A stretch of DNA of 22,536 nt from Candidatus Eiseniibacteriota bacterium (GTDB lineage Bacteria; Eisenbacteria; RBG-16-71-46; JAGVPR01), in NCBI GenBank assembly GCA_020052115.1, contig JAGVPR010000251.1, positions 1-22,536 of the forward strand, read 5' to 3'. How positions within the stretch are numbered: the first letter of the stretch is position 1; every line of letters begins with the position of its first letter. The notes under the pieces were generated by a model. It was not told the DNA's origin. It ran no database searches and was given only the letters and a program-made list of their open reading frames with translations. The position numbers were made by a program, and so were the translations under genes. This document shows positions 15,878 through 22,536 of the stretch, piece after piece.

Positions 15878-17184
15878 TCAAGAACCTGCGTGCAGGTGCC
15901 GATTGCACGCGAGCAAATGCCAAGTGAGTTCCAGACGCCAGAGGGACACGGGGGCGACTGAAGCCCGTGCAACGCGAAACAGCCGGGCCGCGGTCTCATA
16001 GTCTCCGGCTCGCATTCGGTACAGGCCGATGACGAATTCCAGCGGCTGATCCGTGGCTCCATGCAGGCTGGGATCGCGCCAGCGCTCGACCGCCGTGCGG
16101 TCAAGTTCGCTCATGCCGGCGAGCAGTTCCTCGCAACGGGTCTCGGAGCGGCGGTAGATCGCCTCGTTGTTTCGTTTCATCATCTCGGTGCGGAAGAGCG
16201 CCCGCACATAGTTCGCTGCTTCGTAATCGGTATAGACGCTTCGGCCCAATTGTCTCGCGTAGGTCTCCCAGTCGAGCAGCTTCCCCAATTCCGCGCGATG
16301 TATCGAGCGGAACGGGGGCGTCGACGAGAGTGCTCTGGCGAGGGTGCGGGCGCGGATGTATTCCGGAAGCGCCTCGACGTGTCGTCCCAGGCGGGTCGAG
16401 GCGGCGGCTGCGAGCATGAGGTGGACGCGGGCGTGCGTGGATTGGAGTCCGACCACTTCACGCGAGAGCTCGGCGGACATCTGTGGCTCGGAGGAAAGCA
16501 GCTCTTCCGCGCGCGCCAGCTTCGCCTGAAGAACCTGCCGTTCTCCCGCCGGCAGGAGTGTCTCGACGTCCGGGCCGATGGGTGCCAGCCCCCGCTCGTT
16601 CGTCGGTACCGTGCACACGACGACCGGTACGTTCCGCGCGGCGCTCCGTCGGACGATCGCGGTCAGGTGAGCCTGAAAACTCTTCGTGGCCGATCGACGG
16701 ATCTCGTCATCCTCTTGGATCGCGTGGCCGCCGGCCATGCGCTCCATGAGCGTGCCGTGCGGCCGAATGCCGCGCTCCAGAAGGGAATGTGCCACAGGCC
16801 GAAGCTGCGCGCCCAGCGCAGGAGCCTCATGCCTGTCGGACTTCTGACCATGGCGGGCAACGAAACCATGCCGTATGCCCCATAGAACTCATTGCTGCCC
16901 ACCATCACGACCACGAGATCGGGATCGAGTTCGAGGACTTCTTCGAGGATGCAGAGGACGGGGAAGCTCGCGGCCGCTGTCGCGCCTAGATTCAATACCT
17001 CAACGTTTCCGCCGCTAGGCTCCAGGTCCCGAAGCATCGCCTCGAGAAAAGACGCGTCGGTGAGTGGCGCGCCGAGAGCATGCTGGACTGCGCACGCCGT
17101 CGAAGATGTCCGGCCTCCGTTTGACTGGAACGGATGAGTCTCCTCGGTGCTCGCGCAACTCTCGTAGGTCGTCCGCCCCGCGAG
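15878..17184 (-). pseudogene. SGNH/GDSL-hydrolase-like protein gene, frameshifted
   Basis: Two overlapping minus-strand frames form one broken gene. The upstream frame (open from 17184) encodes VEVLNLGATAAASFPVL and VVVMVGSNEFYGAYG, the middle blocks of an SGNH-hydrolase-like family that often carries TPR repeats. The downstream frame (about 16795 to 15878) continues with KSFQAHLTAIVRRSAARN, then VPVVVCTVPTNERGLAP and helical, TPR-like repeats to the end. The switch of frame falls at about 16780-16797 (near LWHIPF) and needs a single-base indel. The second frame has no ATG or ribosome site of its own. The 5' end is also damaged: there is no start codon before a stop at 17185-17187, and the first SGNH block is unrecognisable. 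A sequencing error could explain one frameshift but not the missing start. Confidence 0.7.
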
Positions 17185-17498
17185 TCAGACTTGAGCCGTT
17201 TCGCGGTGGATCGGTAGGGCCGCATTCATGAACCGTCCGTTCTGGTGAGCGAACCCAACCGCCTGATCGGGCGCGCCGGCGAGGCCGAAACTCCCTCGCC
17301 GGAGAAAAAGCTAAACGCACCTGTTTGCCTTGGATCCCAGGGCCAGCAGTCTGTGAACTGGCAGGCGTTCGGCGACTTGGCAGCGGGGCCGGATTGGGAA
17401 TTGGTGAATCTCCACAAACTCAAGACGCTCTAAAGAGGGCGATCGGCCGAGTGTTTCACCGTGCGAGTAGACGCCTATCGGGACACTGGAGGTGCACA
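17185..17498. other. Intergenic region, about 310 bp, before the cupin gene
   Basis: No convincing gene is seen here. A 62-codon plus-strand frame (17245-17433) has no ribosome site and no recognisable motif. A 9-bp hairpin (CCGGCGAGG / CCTCGCCGG, 17276-17302) is present, but A rather than T follows it on the plus strand. GGAGG at 17488-17492 is the ribosome site of the cupin gene. No clear promoter was found. Confidence 0.45.
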
Positions 17499-17858
17499 AT
17501 GGATAAGGTGGAACTGAAGCATTTCGGGACGCCTGACGAGGTTCGGGAGTTTCCGAAGGGACGAGTGGAACTCATCAAGATCGGAAGCGCAACCATCGGC
17601 CGGGCTGTCTTTGAGCCCGGGTGGAGATGGGCGACGTCGATTCAACCGATCGCCAAGACAAAGAGCTGCGAAGCTCCGCACTTCCAGTATCACGTGTCGG
17701 GGGTGCTACGGGTTCGGATGGACGATGGAAGCGAGTTTGATTGTCGCCCAGGTGACCTGTCGCTCCTCCCATCAGGTCACGACGCTTGGGTAGTGGGAAA
17801 TGAGCCGGCGGTCGTCGTGGATTTTCAGGGGATGGTCGACTACGCCAGGTCTCGGTAG
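17499..17858 (+). CDS. Cupin-domain protein
   Basis: A 119-residue single cupin barrel. The first motif is around HFQYHVSGVLRVRMDDGSE and the second around CRPGDLSLLPSGHDAWVVG, with histidines in positions that could hold a metal ion (HFQYH and GHDAW). Length and the DAWVVGNEPAVVVDF ending match small stand-alone cupins that may bind small ligands or act as isomerases or sensors; no reaction can be assigned. ATG 17499 is supported by GGAGG six bases upstream. It is intact although surrounded by broken genes, and its neighbours give no clue to its role. Confidence 0.85.
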   Translation: MDKVELKHFGTPDEVREFPKGRVELIKIGSATIGRAVFEPGWRWATSIQPIAKTKSCEAPHFQYHVSGVLRVRMDDGSEFDCRPGDLSLLPSGHDAWVVGNEPAVVVDFQGMVDYARSR

Positions 17859-18053
17859 CCGAAGGCCGTCCGGCGGTTGTGACGGGTCGAGCCATTTGAC
17901 CCTGAGATTCTTTCCTTACTTGAGTAGACGCGGCTCCACATTCCCTGGATGATGATTGAGGCAGTGGAAAGCTCCATTGCCCGGACCCCAGATGGGCGCA
18001 CCGTCTACCGCGACTACGCCGAAGTGAACATTACGACCAAAGGAGATCTGCCC

Positions 18054-18755
18054 ATGCGTGCATCCCGCTTCCTCTGGGTTGTTCTGCCGCTGCTTCTCCA
18101 AGCAACATCGGCCCGAGGCGATATCATTACGATCAGGACCGGACAGGTTGCCGGCGTTCCCGGCGTCTGCCCAGGACTTGACGACAGTTTCCGCTACTCT
18201 GCACCGCAGACCCAGTGCGGACAACCCATCCTATCAGCGCCTTTCGGGCCCTCCGACTTCGATCATGCGTGTTCCGGACCGCCGGCGGTGGTCGCCACAG
18301 CCTACCCGCTATGGGCCCCTGATCTGCCGTGCGATCCCAGTGCCCGATGGATCGCCTCAGCAGTTGACGCAACTTGCTATGGAGCCTCGGTCTCCGTGCT
18401 GTACTGCGCCGGCTTCGACTCCCGATGCACGGTTGCTGACAGCGTCGAGGTTTGTTGGGAGGTCGACGATTTCCTGGGAGACCCTCTGAGCTTTCCTGGT
18501 CCGAACCCGGGCGGCGTCTACGTCAACGGGATATCTCTCGGCCCAGCCTTCACGGGCGGCAACCGCCTGACACCGACGACGGCGATCGCCTACAATGTTC
18601 CCCTGAACGGTGGGCTCAACCATCTCGAGGTCTATCAGAGAGATGCTGGTTGTGCAGTCGCCGGCATCATTCTGAGCTGCACTGTGTACACCAGCTGTGG
18701 ACCGCTTCCGGTTCAAGAGGGGACCTGGGGATCGATAAAGTCGATCTACCGTTAG
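18054..18755 (+). CDS. Cysteine-rich secreted protein with GTWG-IK tail
   Basis: A 233-residue exported protein of unknown function. AAAGGAGAT eight bases upstream fixes the ATG. A signal peptide (FLWVVLPLLLQATSARG, probably cut near ARG-D) is followed by a mature region with eleven cysteines and a beta-rich pattern (SVSVLYCAGFDSRC, VEVCWEVDD, GGVYVNGISLG, LNHLEVYQRDAGC). The pattern suggests a disulfide-stabilised extracellular fold, perhaps lectin-like or carbohydrate-binding; this is a guess. The last residues, PVQEGTWGSIKSIYR, match the tail of the secreted protein at 5581-6173, though the rest is unrelated. It lies alone between the cupin gene and a terminator. About 195 bases upstream have no clear promoter. 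Confidence 0.82.
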   Translation: MRASRFLWVVLPLLLQATSARGDIITIRTGQVAGVPGVCPGLDDSFRYSAPQTQCGQPILSAPFGPSDFDHACSGPPAVVATAYPLWAPDLPCDPSARWIASAVDATCYGASVSVLYCAGFDSRCTVADSVEVCWEVDDFLGDPLSFPGPNPGGVYVNGISLGPAFTGGNRLTPTTAIAYNVPLNGGLNHLEVYQRDAGCAVAGIILSCTVYTSCGPLPVQEGTWGSIKSIYR

Positions 18756-18986
18756 CCGGCCAAACCTCGCAGAATGACCTTGCTCGGCTGGAGTAAAATG
18801 GCATCACTCTCAAACGCCAGGTCGGTGCATCAAAGCTGATACCGCCAGCCGGAAGAAACCCGCTCGAGGGTCTGCTTCGAGCGGGTTTCTGTTTGTGCTC
18901 CCGGTAGGGGCACAAACCTGGAAGTCTCCTCGAGGACACCGCAGATCGAGCACACGGCGGCCCCGATCTCACAGGTTGAATCGTGA
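18756..18986. other. Non-coding segment with terminator
   Basis: Between the second secreted-protein gene and the LVIVD/FlgD scrap there is no credible gene. The only clear structure is the perfect hairpin at 18854-18890. Frames crossing it on either strand lack ribosome sites and recognisable motifs. Confidence 0.5.
18854..18896 (+). terminator. Rho-independent terminator
   Basis: A perfect 14-bp stem, AGAAACCCGCTCGA (18854-18867) against its exact complement (18877-18890), closes a 9-base loop and is followed by GTTTGTG. It lies about 100 bases after the secreted-protein gene and can serve it. On the other strand it is followed by TTCC, so partial activity in both directions is possible. 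Confidence 0.75.
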
Positions 18987-19167
18987 TGGTGTTCGCCTGA
19001 CTTCTCCGCGAATGAGTACCCCGATGGAGCATCGCTCCACGTCGTGGACATCTCGAATCCGGCGGCGCCCGCGATATCACGTCTCATCGTTGCGGCGCTG
19101 CAGAACAGCCCGAATCCGTTCAACCCGTCAACGACCATTCGGTACGAGCTGGCCGATCCGGCGCGCG
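18987..19167 (+). pseudogene. C-terminal scrap of LVIVD-repeat protein with FlgD/T9SS-like tail
   Basis: An open stretch with no start encodes FSANEYPDGASLHVVDISNP, which resembles one LVIVD beta-propeller repeat. It leads into LIVAALQNSPNPFNPSTT and IRYELADPAR, the opening of the FlgD-like/T9SS type A C-terminal module of secreted FCB-group proteins. The module normally runs about 60 more residues but similarity stops near 19167, just before the stop codon of the opposing decarboxylase gene. A stop codon (18984-18986) lies just upstream. It is therefore a remnant cut at both ends, with no ribosome site. Confidence 0.65.
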
Positions 19168-19179
19168 GGCACCCCGCAT

Positions 19180-20652
19180 TCAACTCCCCGCCGGCAGCGG
19201 ATGTCCCTCGCCGTCGAGCGCGAGCGCCCGATGCGCCGCCTGGCGCAAGTCCTCGAGCAGAATCTCCATGTCCTGCTCGATCGTCCGGTGGTTGAGCACG
19301 CAGCCTCGAAGGGCGAACCGGCCTCGCAATCGCGTGTTCGACACGTAACTGTGGCCGGCGCGATGCAGCTCGACCAGGATGCGCTCGTTCAACGCGTCGA
19401 GGTCGCCCGTGAACCCCTTCGGCGCGTATCGGAAACAGAAGATCGAGAGCGTGACAGGGGCGAGCATCTGGAAGTCGGTGCTCGCGCGCACCATCTCCTC
19501 GAAATACCTCGCGCACGCCATGTTGTGTTCGACGGCCTCGGCGAGCGCCCGAACGCCGGCGTACTTGATGAGCAGCCAGACGTTCAGCGCGCGAAACCTC
19601 CTCGAAAGCTCCGGGCCAAAATTCCAGAAGGCGAAAGCCTCCTCGGCCTCGAGCCCGACCGGTCGCGTGTAGTCGGCATCGTGCCCGAAGGTCCGACGTG
19701 CCGCGTCCGCGTCGCGATACAGCACGCAACCGCAGCTCACAGGGAGAAAAAGCCACTTGTGCGGGTCGAGCGCGACCGAGTCGGCTTCCCCGATCCCCTG
19801 AAAGAAGTGGGCTGCAGAGGGGGCCAGCGCGGCGAACCCGCCGTAGGCGCCGTCCACGTGCAGCCACAGCTCATGCCGCTCGGCGAAGCCGGCCAACTCC
19901 TCCAACGGGTCGAAGGCGCCCGTGTTGACGCTGCCCGCGGTGGCCACTACGCATGCCGGCACGTAGCCCGCGGTAAGATCCTTCTCCACGCACCGCTCGA
20001 GTTCCGCGAGGTCAATCCGGAACCGGGCGTCCGTTCGAACCGCCTGCACGTTCGCCTGGCCGATGCCCAGAAGCCCCGCGGCCTTCGCGATCGAGAAATG
20101 CCCTTCTTCGGAGACGTAGACGCGCAGGCGCCGGTGACCGTCCATTCCGGTCGCGATGACGCCGGGAGCCTTGAAGCTCCGTGCCGCGGCCAGAGCGGCG
20201 AAGTTGGCGAGCGAGCCGCCGCTGACGAACAAGCCGGCAGCGTCCTTCGGATACCCGAGGATCTCCTTGATCCAGTTGATCGCCACATGCTCGATCTCGG
20301 TCGGCGCAGGCGCCGAGCGCCAGGACGTGACATTGGCGTTGAGAGTGGAGGCGAACATGTCACCGATGGCCGTGAGGGCCGCACCGGGCGACGCGACGTA
20401 GCCGAACATGCGCGGATGCCCATTGTGGCGGCTGAGCCGGGCAATCGTGGATTGGAGAATCTCGAGCAGGCGGCCGGCCTCAGTGCCTGATTGCGGCAAG
20501 GGCTCCTCGATCAGCTCTCGGATGGCGGCGGACGTCGTGTCGGGCATGATGCGCCGCTCCCGCAGGGTCCGATAGTATTCCGCCATCCACTCCACGGCCG
20601 CGTTGCCGAGAGCTCGAGTCTCGGCATCGGTGAGATCCAGCCGGTTCTCCAT
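19180..20652 (-). CDS. Group II pyridoxal-phosphate-dependent decarboxylase
   Basis: A 490-residue enzyme of the aromatic-amino-acid/glutamate decarboxylase family, removing a carboxyl group from an amino acid using PLP. Visible blocks are LFVSGGSLANFAAL, SEEGHFSIAKAAGLLG (His185 stacks on PLP), TAGSVNTGAFDP, HVDGAYGGFA (Asp267) and ALDPHKWLFLPVSCG, in which Lys299 forms the Schiff base. The N-terminal NGHPRMFGYVASPGA is typical of the branch with aromatic or unusual substrates; the substrate itself cannot be read off. AGGAGAGGAAGG upstream fixes ATG 20652. It starts 12 bases after the PaaK-like gene and is the last gene of that operon, so its product or substrate probably links to the ligase. 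Confidence 0.93.
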   Translation of the reverse strand: MENRLDLTDAETRALGNAAVEWMAEYYRTLRERRIMPDTTSAAIRELIEEPLPQSGTEAGRLLEILQSTIARLSRHNGHPRMFGYVASPGAALTAIGDMFASTLNANVTSWRSAPAPTEIEHVAINWIKEILGYPKDAAGLFVSGGSLANFAALAAARSFKAPGVIATGMDGHRRLRVYVSEEGHFSIAKAAGLLGIGQANVQAVRTDARFRIDLAELERCVEKDLTAGYVPACVVATAGSVNTGAFDPLEELAGFAERHELWLHVDGAYGGFAALAPSAAHFFQGIGEADSVALDPHKWLFLPVSCGCVLYRDADAARRTFGHDADYTRPVGLEAEEAFAFWNFGPELSRRFRALNVWLLIKYAGVRALAEAVEHNMACARYFEEMVRASTDFQMLAPVTLSIFCFRYAPKGFTGDLDALNERILVELHRAGHSYVSNTRLRGRFALRGCVLNHRTIEQDMEILLEDLRQAAHRALALDGEGHPLPAGS

Positions 20653-20664
20653 GCCCTTCCTCTC

Positions 20665-21942
20665 CTAGGTAGATCCCGGGGCGACCGTTCCGGACAGGTC
20701 CGAGAGAACGGTCATGTACTTCCCCGTCGGCGTGCGCGGAATCGCCTCGACCCGTTCAAAGTCCACCCGAACCTCGGCCCGCAGCACGGTGGCGAACTCG
20801 CGCGCCAGGCGGTCACGCTCCTCCGCGGGGAGAGGCGCGTCGGAGACATGGCGGAACACGAACTGATCGAATGTCCTCTGCACGATCTGAAACTGGCGGA
20901 AGGCCCCGTCTGAACGGACGCGAACCATGAGATCCCAGGGAGAAACGAGGCGGCCGTCGGCGAAGCGGAATAACTGGACGGCACGGCCTGCGATGTGGCC
21001 GATCACCGGAAGAGTCCTCCCGCAGCAGCATCCGTCCTCCGACGGCTCCGCATAGTCCCCGATCTCATAACGCACGAGGGGCATCAGTCGGTTCTGAAGC
21101 GTCGTAACCAGCACGCGACCGAGTTGGCCTGGACGGGCCGGGGCCCCGTCTTCGTCCACGATTTCGACCAGGACATGCTCGGCGTTCACATGGTATCTCC
21201 CGCGCGGGCAGCGCCAAGCAAGGAAAGCCTCCGTCGTTCCGTAGTTGTCCGCGATCTCGAGCCCGAAGACGCTTCGGACCTTTCGGCGGAGCGCGTCCTC
21301 GACAACCTCACCCCCGGTCAGGATGCAGCGGAGCGACGGCAGCGAGGAACGCGACAGCTGCTCGACGAGCGCATCGAGGTTCGAAGGCAGCGTGTAGAGG
21401 GAGTGCGGATCGAGGCGCCGAAGCCAAGCGACCTGCTCCTCCATGTCCGTGAAGACCGAGAGGAAGCGCGTGCCGAGGAGGAGCCGGTGCCCCACGATGC
21501 GCGCGTCCGGAGTTCCATTCGGCAAGTAGATGACCCACGCACTTCGATGCAGCGGCGTCCAGCCGCTCTCGAGGAGATAGCGCGCCCGCGCCGCGAACCG
21601 ACCTCGTTGATGCGAGCGGTCGAATATGAACCGTGCCGGCATGCCGGTGGATCCCGACGAAAGGTCTGACTCGAGCCGCGCTTCCGGCGAGTGGAGTCCG
21701 CGAACGCTCGCGGCCAGTCCGCCGACATCGGAGCGTCGGAGAACCGGAATCTCCGTGAAGCTCGCCGCATGCGGCGCGGCACCGAACCGATCGGTGTAGA
21801 AAGGAATCCGGGCGGCCGCGGCCAGCGTCTCCCGCAACCGCTTCTCGCGGTAGGCTGACCACTTGCGACAGTCCCAATGCTGGGACCTTCGCAACTGCGA
21901 ATACCCCGGGAGAGTGGCGAGAAGTGCGGCCGAACCGCTCAT
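20665..21942 (-). CDS. PaaK/CapK-like adenylate-forming enzyme
   Basis: A 425-residue member of the ANL superfamily related to phenylacetate-CoA ligase and CapK-type proteins, which activate a carboxylate with ATP and may pass it to CoA or another acceptor. SSGSTGMPARF (residues 95-105) is the phosphate-binding loop, NYGTTEAF and YEIGDYAEP are the adenylate motifs, DGCCCGRTLPVIGHIAGR is the cysteine-containing hinge region typical of the PaaK branch, and TPTGKYMTVLSD near the end holds the catalytic lysine. ATG 21942 is chosen because GGGAG stands just upstream and the protein then has the family length. It lies 55 bases after the dehydrogenase and 12 before the decarboxylase. The substrate is unknown. 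Confidence 0.88.
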   Translation of the reverse strand: MSGSAALLATLPGYSQLRRSQHWDCRKWSAYREKRLRETLAAAARIPFYTDRFGAAPHAASFTEIPVLRRSDVGGLAASVRGLHSPEARLESDLSSGSTGMPARFIFDRSHQRGRFAARARYLLESGWTPLHRSAWVIYLPNGTPDARIVGHRLLLGTRFLSVFTDMEEQVAWLRRLDPHSLYTLPSNLDALVEQLSRSSLPSLRCILTGGEVVEDALRRKVRSVFGLEIADNYGTTEAFLAWRCPRGRYHVNAEHVLVEIVDEDGAPARPGQLGRVLVTTLQNRLMPLVRYEIGDYAEPSEDGCCCGRTLPVIGHIAGRAVQLFRFADGRLVSPWDLMVRVRSDGAFRQFQIVQRTFDQFVFRHVSDAPLPAEERDRLAREFATVLRAEVRVDFERVEAIPRTPTGKYMTVLSDLSGTVAPGST

Positions 21943-21997
21943 GACATCTCCCGTGGCGCGGCGCCGGCACCGGGCGGAGGTGATGGCGTCTGCGGGG

Positions 21998-22536
21998 CTA
22001 TCCGGCCTCCGCCGGGTCAACCGCGAAGAAGAGCTTCTTCGTCTCGGAAGCGGAAGCCGCCTCGAGGACCGCTGCGAAGTCCTCGAGCGGTCTCGGCGGC
22101 GCGAAAAGGTCGTTCACCTGCATACGGCCCTCGTGAAGCCACCCGATCGCCTGCTCGAAGGAGCCGTGGCTGAACCCGCGCACGGTGAGGTCGCGGGCGA
22201 CGAGCGGCGCCAGGTCGAGTGAGACGGTCACGGAGGCCCGGCTCTTGAGAACCAGAGTTCCTCCCGGGCGCAGTGCGTCAATCAGGGATTTCAATCCCTG
22301 GTCACCCGTGGACTCGATCGCGACATCCACTGAGCCAGGAACCGGCGGCGGATCGTGATCCGGGTCGTATCGGAGAATCTGCTCGACGCCGTGGGCGGCC
22401 AGCACGCGGACGGTCAGATCCGCGATGCGATTTCGGCCGCCCACCACGACGACGGCCTCGGGCCCGAACCCGCTCCGGAGCACACCCAGGGCCGCGGCCA
22501 CAGGTTCGACATAGGCGGCCTGCCGCATCGGCATGC
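21998..22536 (-). CDS. Zinc-type alcohol dehydrogenase (MDR), C-terminal part
   Basis: Incomplete at the right window edge. The visible 179 or so residues begin in the hinge AAYVEPVAAALGVLR and cover the nucleotide-binding Rossmann domain (VVVVGGRNRIADLTVRVLAAHG, VDVAIESTGDQG, LRPGGTLVLKS) and the C-terminal lobe (EDFAAVLEAASAS) of medium-chain dehydrogenases. The usual GxGxxG loop reads GGRNRIG-like rather than canonical (GGRNRIADL), so cofactor binding may be altered. The N-terminal catalytic zinc domain lies outside the window. The ATG near 22534 is internal. It is co-directional with, and 55 bases upstream of, the PaaK-like gene. Confidence 0.8.
   Translation of the reverse strand, partial: MPMRQAAYVEPVAAALGVLRSGFGPEAVVVVGGRNRIADLTVRVLAAHGVEQILRYDPDHDPPPVPGSVDVAIESTGDQGLKSLIDALRPGGTLVLKSRASVTVSLDLAPLVARDLTVRGFSHGSFEQAIGWLHEGRMQVNDLFAPPRPLEDFAAVLEAASASETKKLFFAVDPAEAG

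Noticed and set aside
17276..17302. Hairpin CCGGCGAGG / CCTCGCCGG
   Set aside because: Not followed by T on the plus strand and not near the end of an intact gene; it may be chance in GC-rich DNA.
17245..17433. 62-codon plus-strand frame before the cupin gene
   Set aside because: No ribosome site, no motif, and its codons look like neighbouring non-coding sequence.
18895..20490. 531-codon plus-strand frame opposite the decarboxylase
   Set aside because: Antisense shadow; Arg/Glu/Asp-rich, no motif, and it crosses the LVIVD/FlgD remnant in the wrong frame.
1..22536. CRISPR array, tRNA or rRNA genes, phage genes
   Set aside because: I saw no regularly spaced direct repeats, no tRNA cloverleaf-like segment, no rRNA core sequences and no phage structural or integrase motifs.

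Overview
The window is GC-rich bacterial DNA, about 22.5 kb, with ordinary bacterial gene density. Several lineage markers occur together: a Bacillus/Bacteroidota-type succinate dehydrogenase flavoprotein and iron-sulfur pair, a PEP-CTERM exported protein, a gene scrap carrying an 'NSPNPFNPSTTIRYEL' FlgD/T9SS-like C-terminal module, and cysteine-rich secreted proteins. This suggests an uncultured FCB-superphylum-type lineage such as Eisenbacteria, Krumholzibacteriota or Latescibacterota. That placement is inference; no rRNA or tRNA gene is present to anchor it.

Layout. (1) 42-2942, minus strand: a compact operon trxB - archease - rtcB behind a good sigma70-type promoter, joining an RNA ligase, its activator and a flavin disulfide reductase. 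(2) 3007-5148, minus: a 713-residue PAS/PAS/GAF/PAS sensor with an RsbRD-like N-terminus and no visible output domain. (3) 5446-6253, plus: a near-consensus promoter, a secreted protein with a duplicated DNGDG module, and a terminator. (4) 6298-7932, minus: a pseudo-receiver gene followed by an exported protein with three rhodanese domains. (5) 8006-10814, plus: a promoter, then sdhA and sdhB without a membrane-anchor gene. (6) 10909-13465: a divergent pair, a GT39-like membrane glycosyltransferase (minus) and a GT2 family glycosyltransferase (plus). (7) 13586-14652, minus: a TerC/Alx family membrane protein whose candidate promoter has nine G in its spacer and is overlapped by an 8-bp inverted repeat.

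(8) 14965-19180 is a mosaic, decaying region: a PEP-CTERM protein gene, a frameshifted and truncated IS3-type transposase scrap next to its start, a frameshifted SGNH-hydrolase-like gene, an intact cupin gene, a second secreted protein, and the orphaned tail of an LVIVD-repeat/FlgD-type protein. (9) 19180-22536, minus: an operon of a group II PLP decarboxylase, a PaaK/CapK-like adenylate-forming enzyme and a zinc-type alcohol dehydrogenase cut by the window edge. This looks like part of an unassigned small-molecule pathway.

The most unusual signal is that the two otherwise unrelated secreted proteins (5581-6173 and 18054-18755) end in the same short motif, P-V-[EQ]-x-G-T-W-G-x-I-K-x-x-[FY], a candidate C-terminal tag or sorting signal that I do not recognise as a named family. 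It coexists in the window with a PEP-CTERM signal and a FlgD/T9SS-like tail. The second most interesting point is the trxB-archease-rtcB operon, which resembles the animal situation where a flavoprotein oxidoreductase protects the RNA ligase RTCB.
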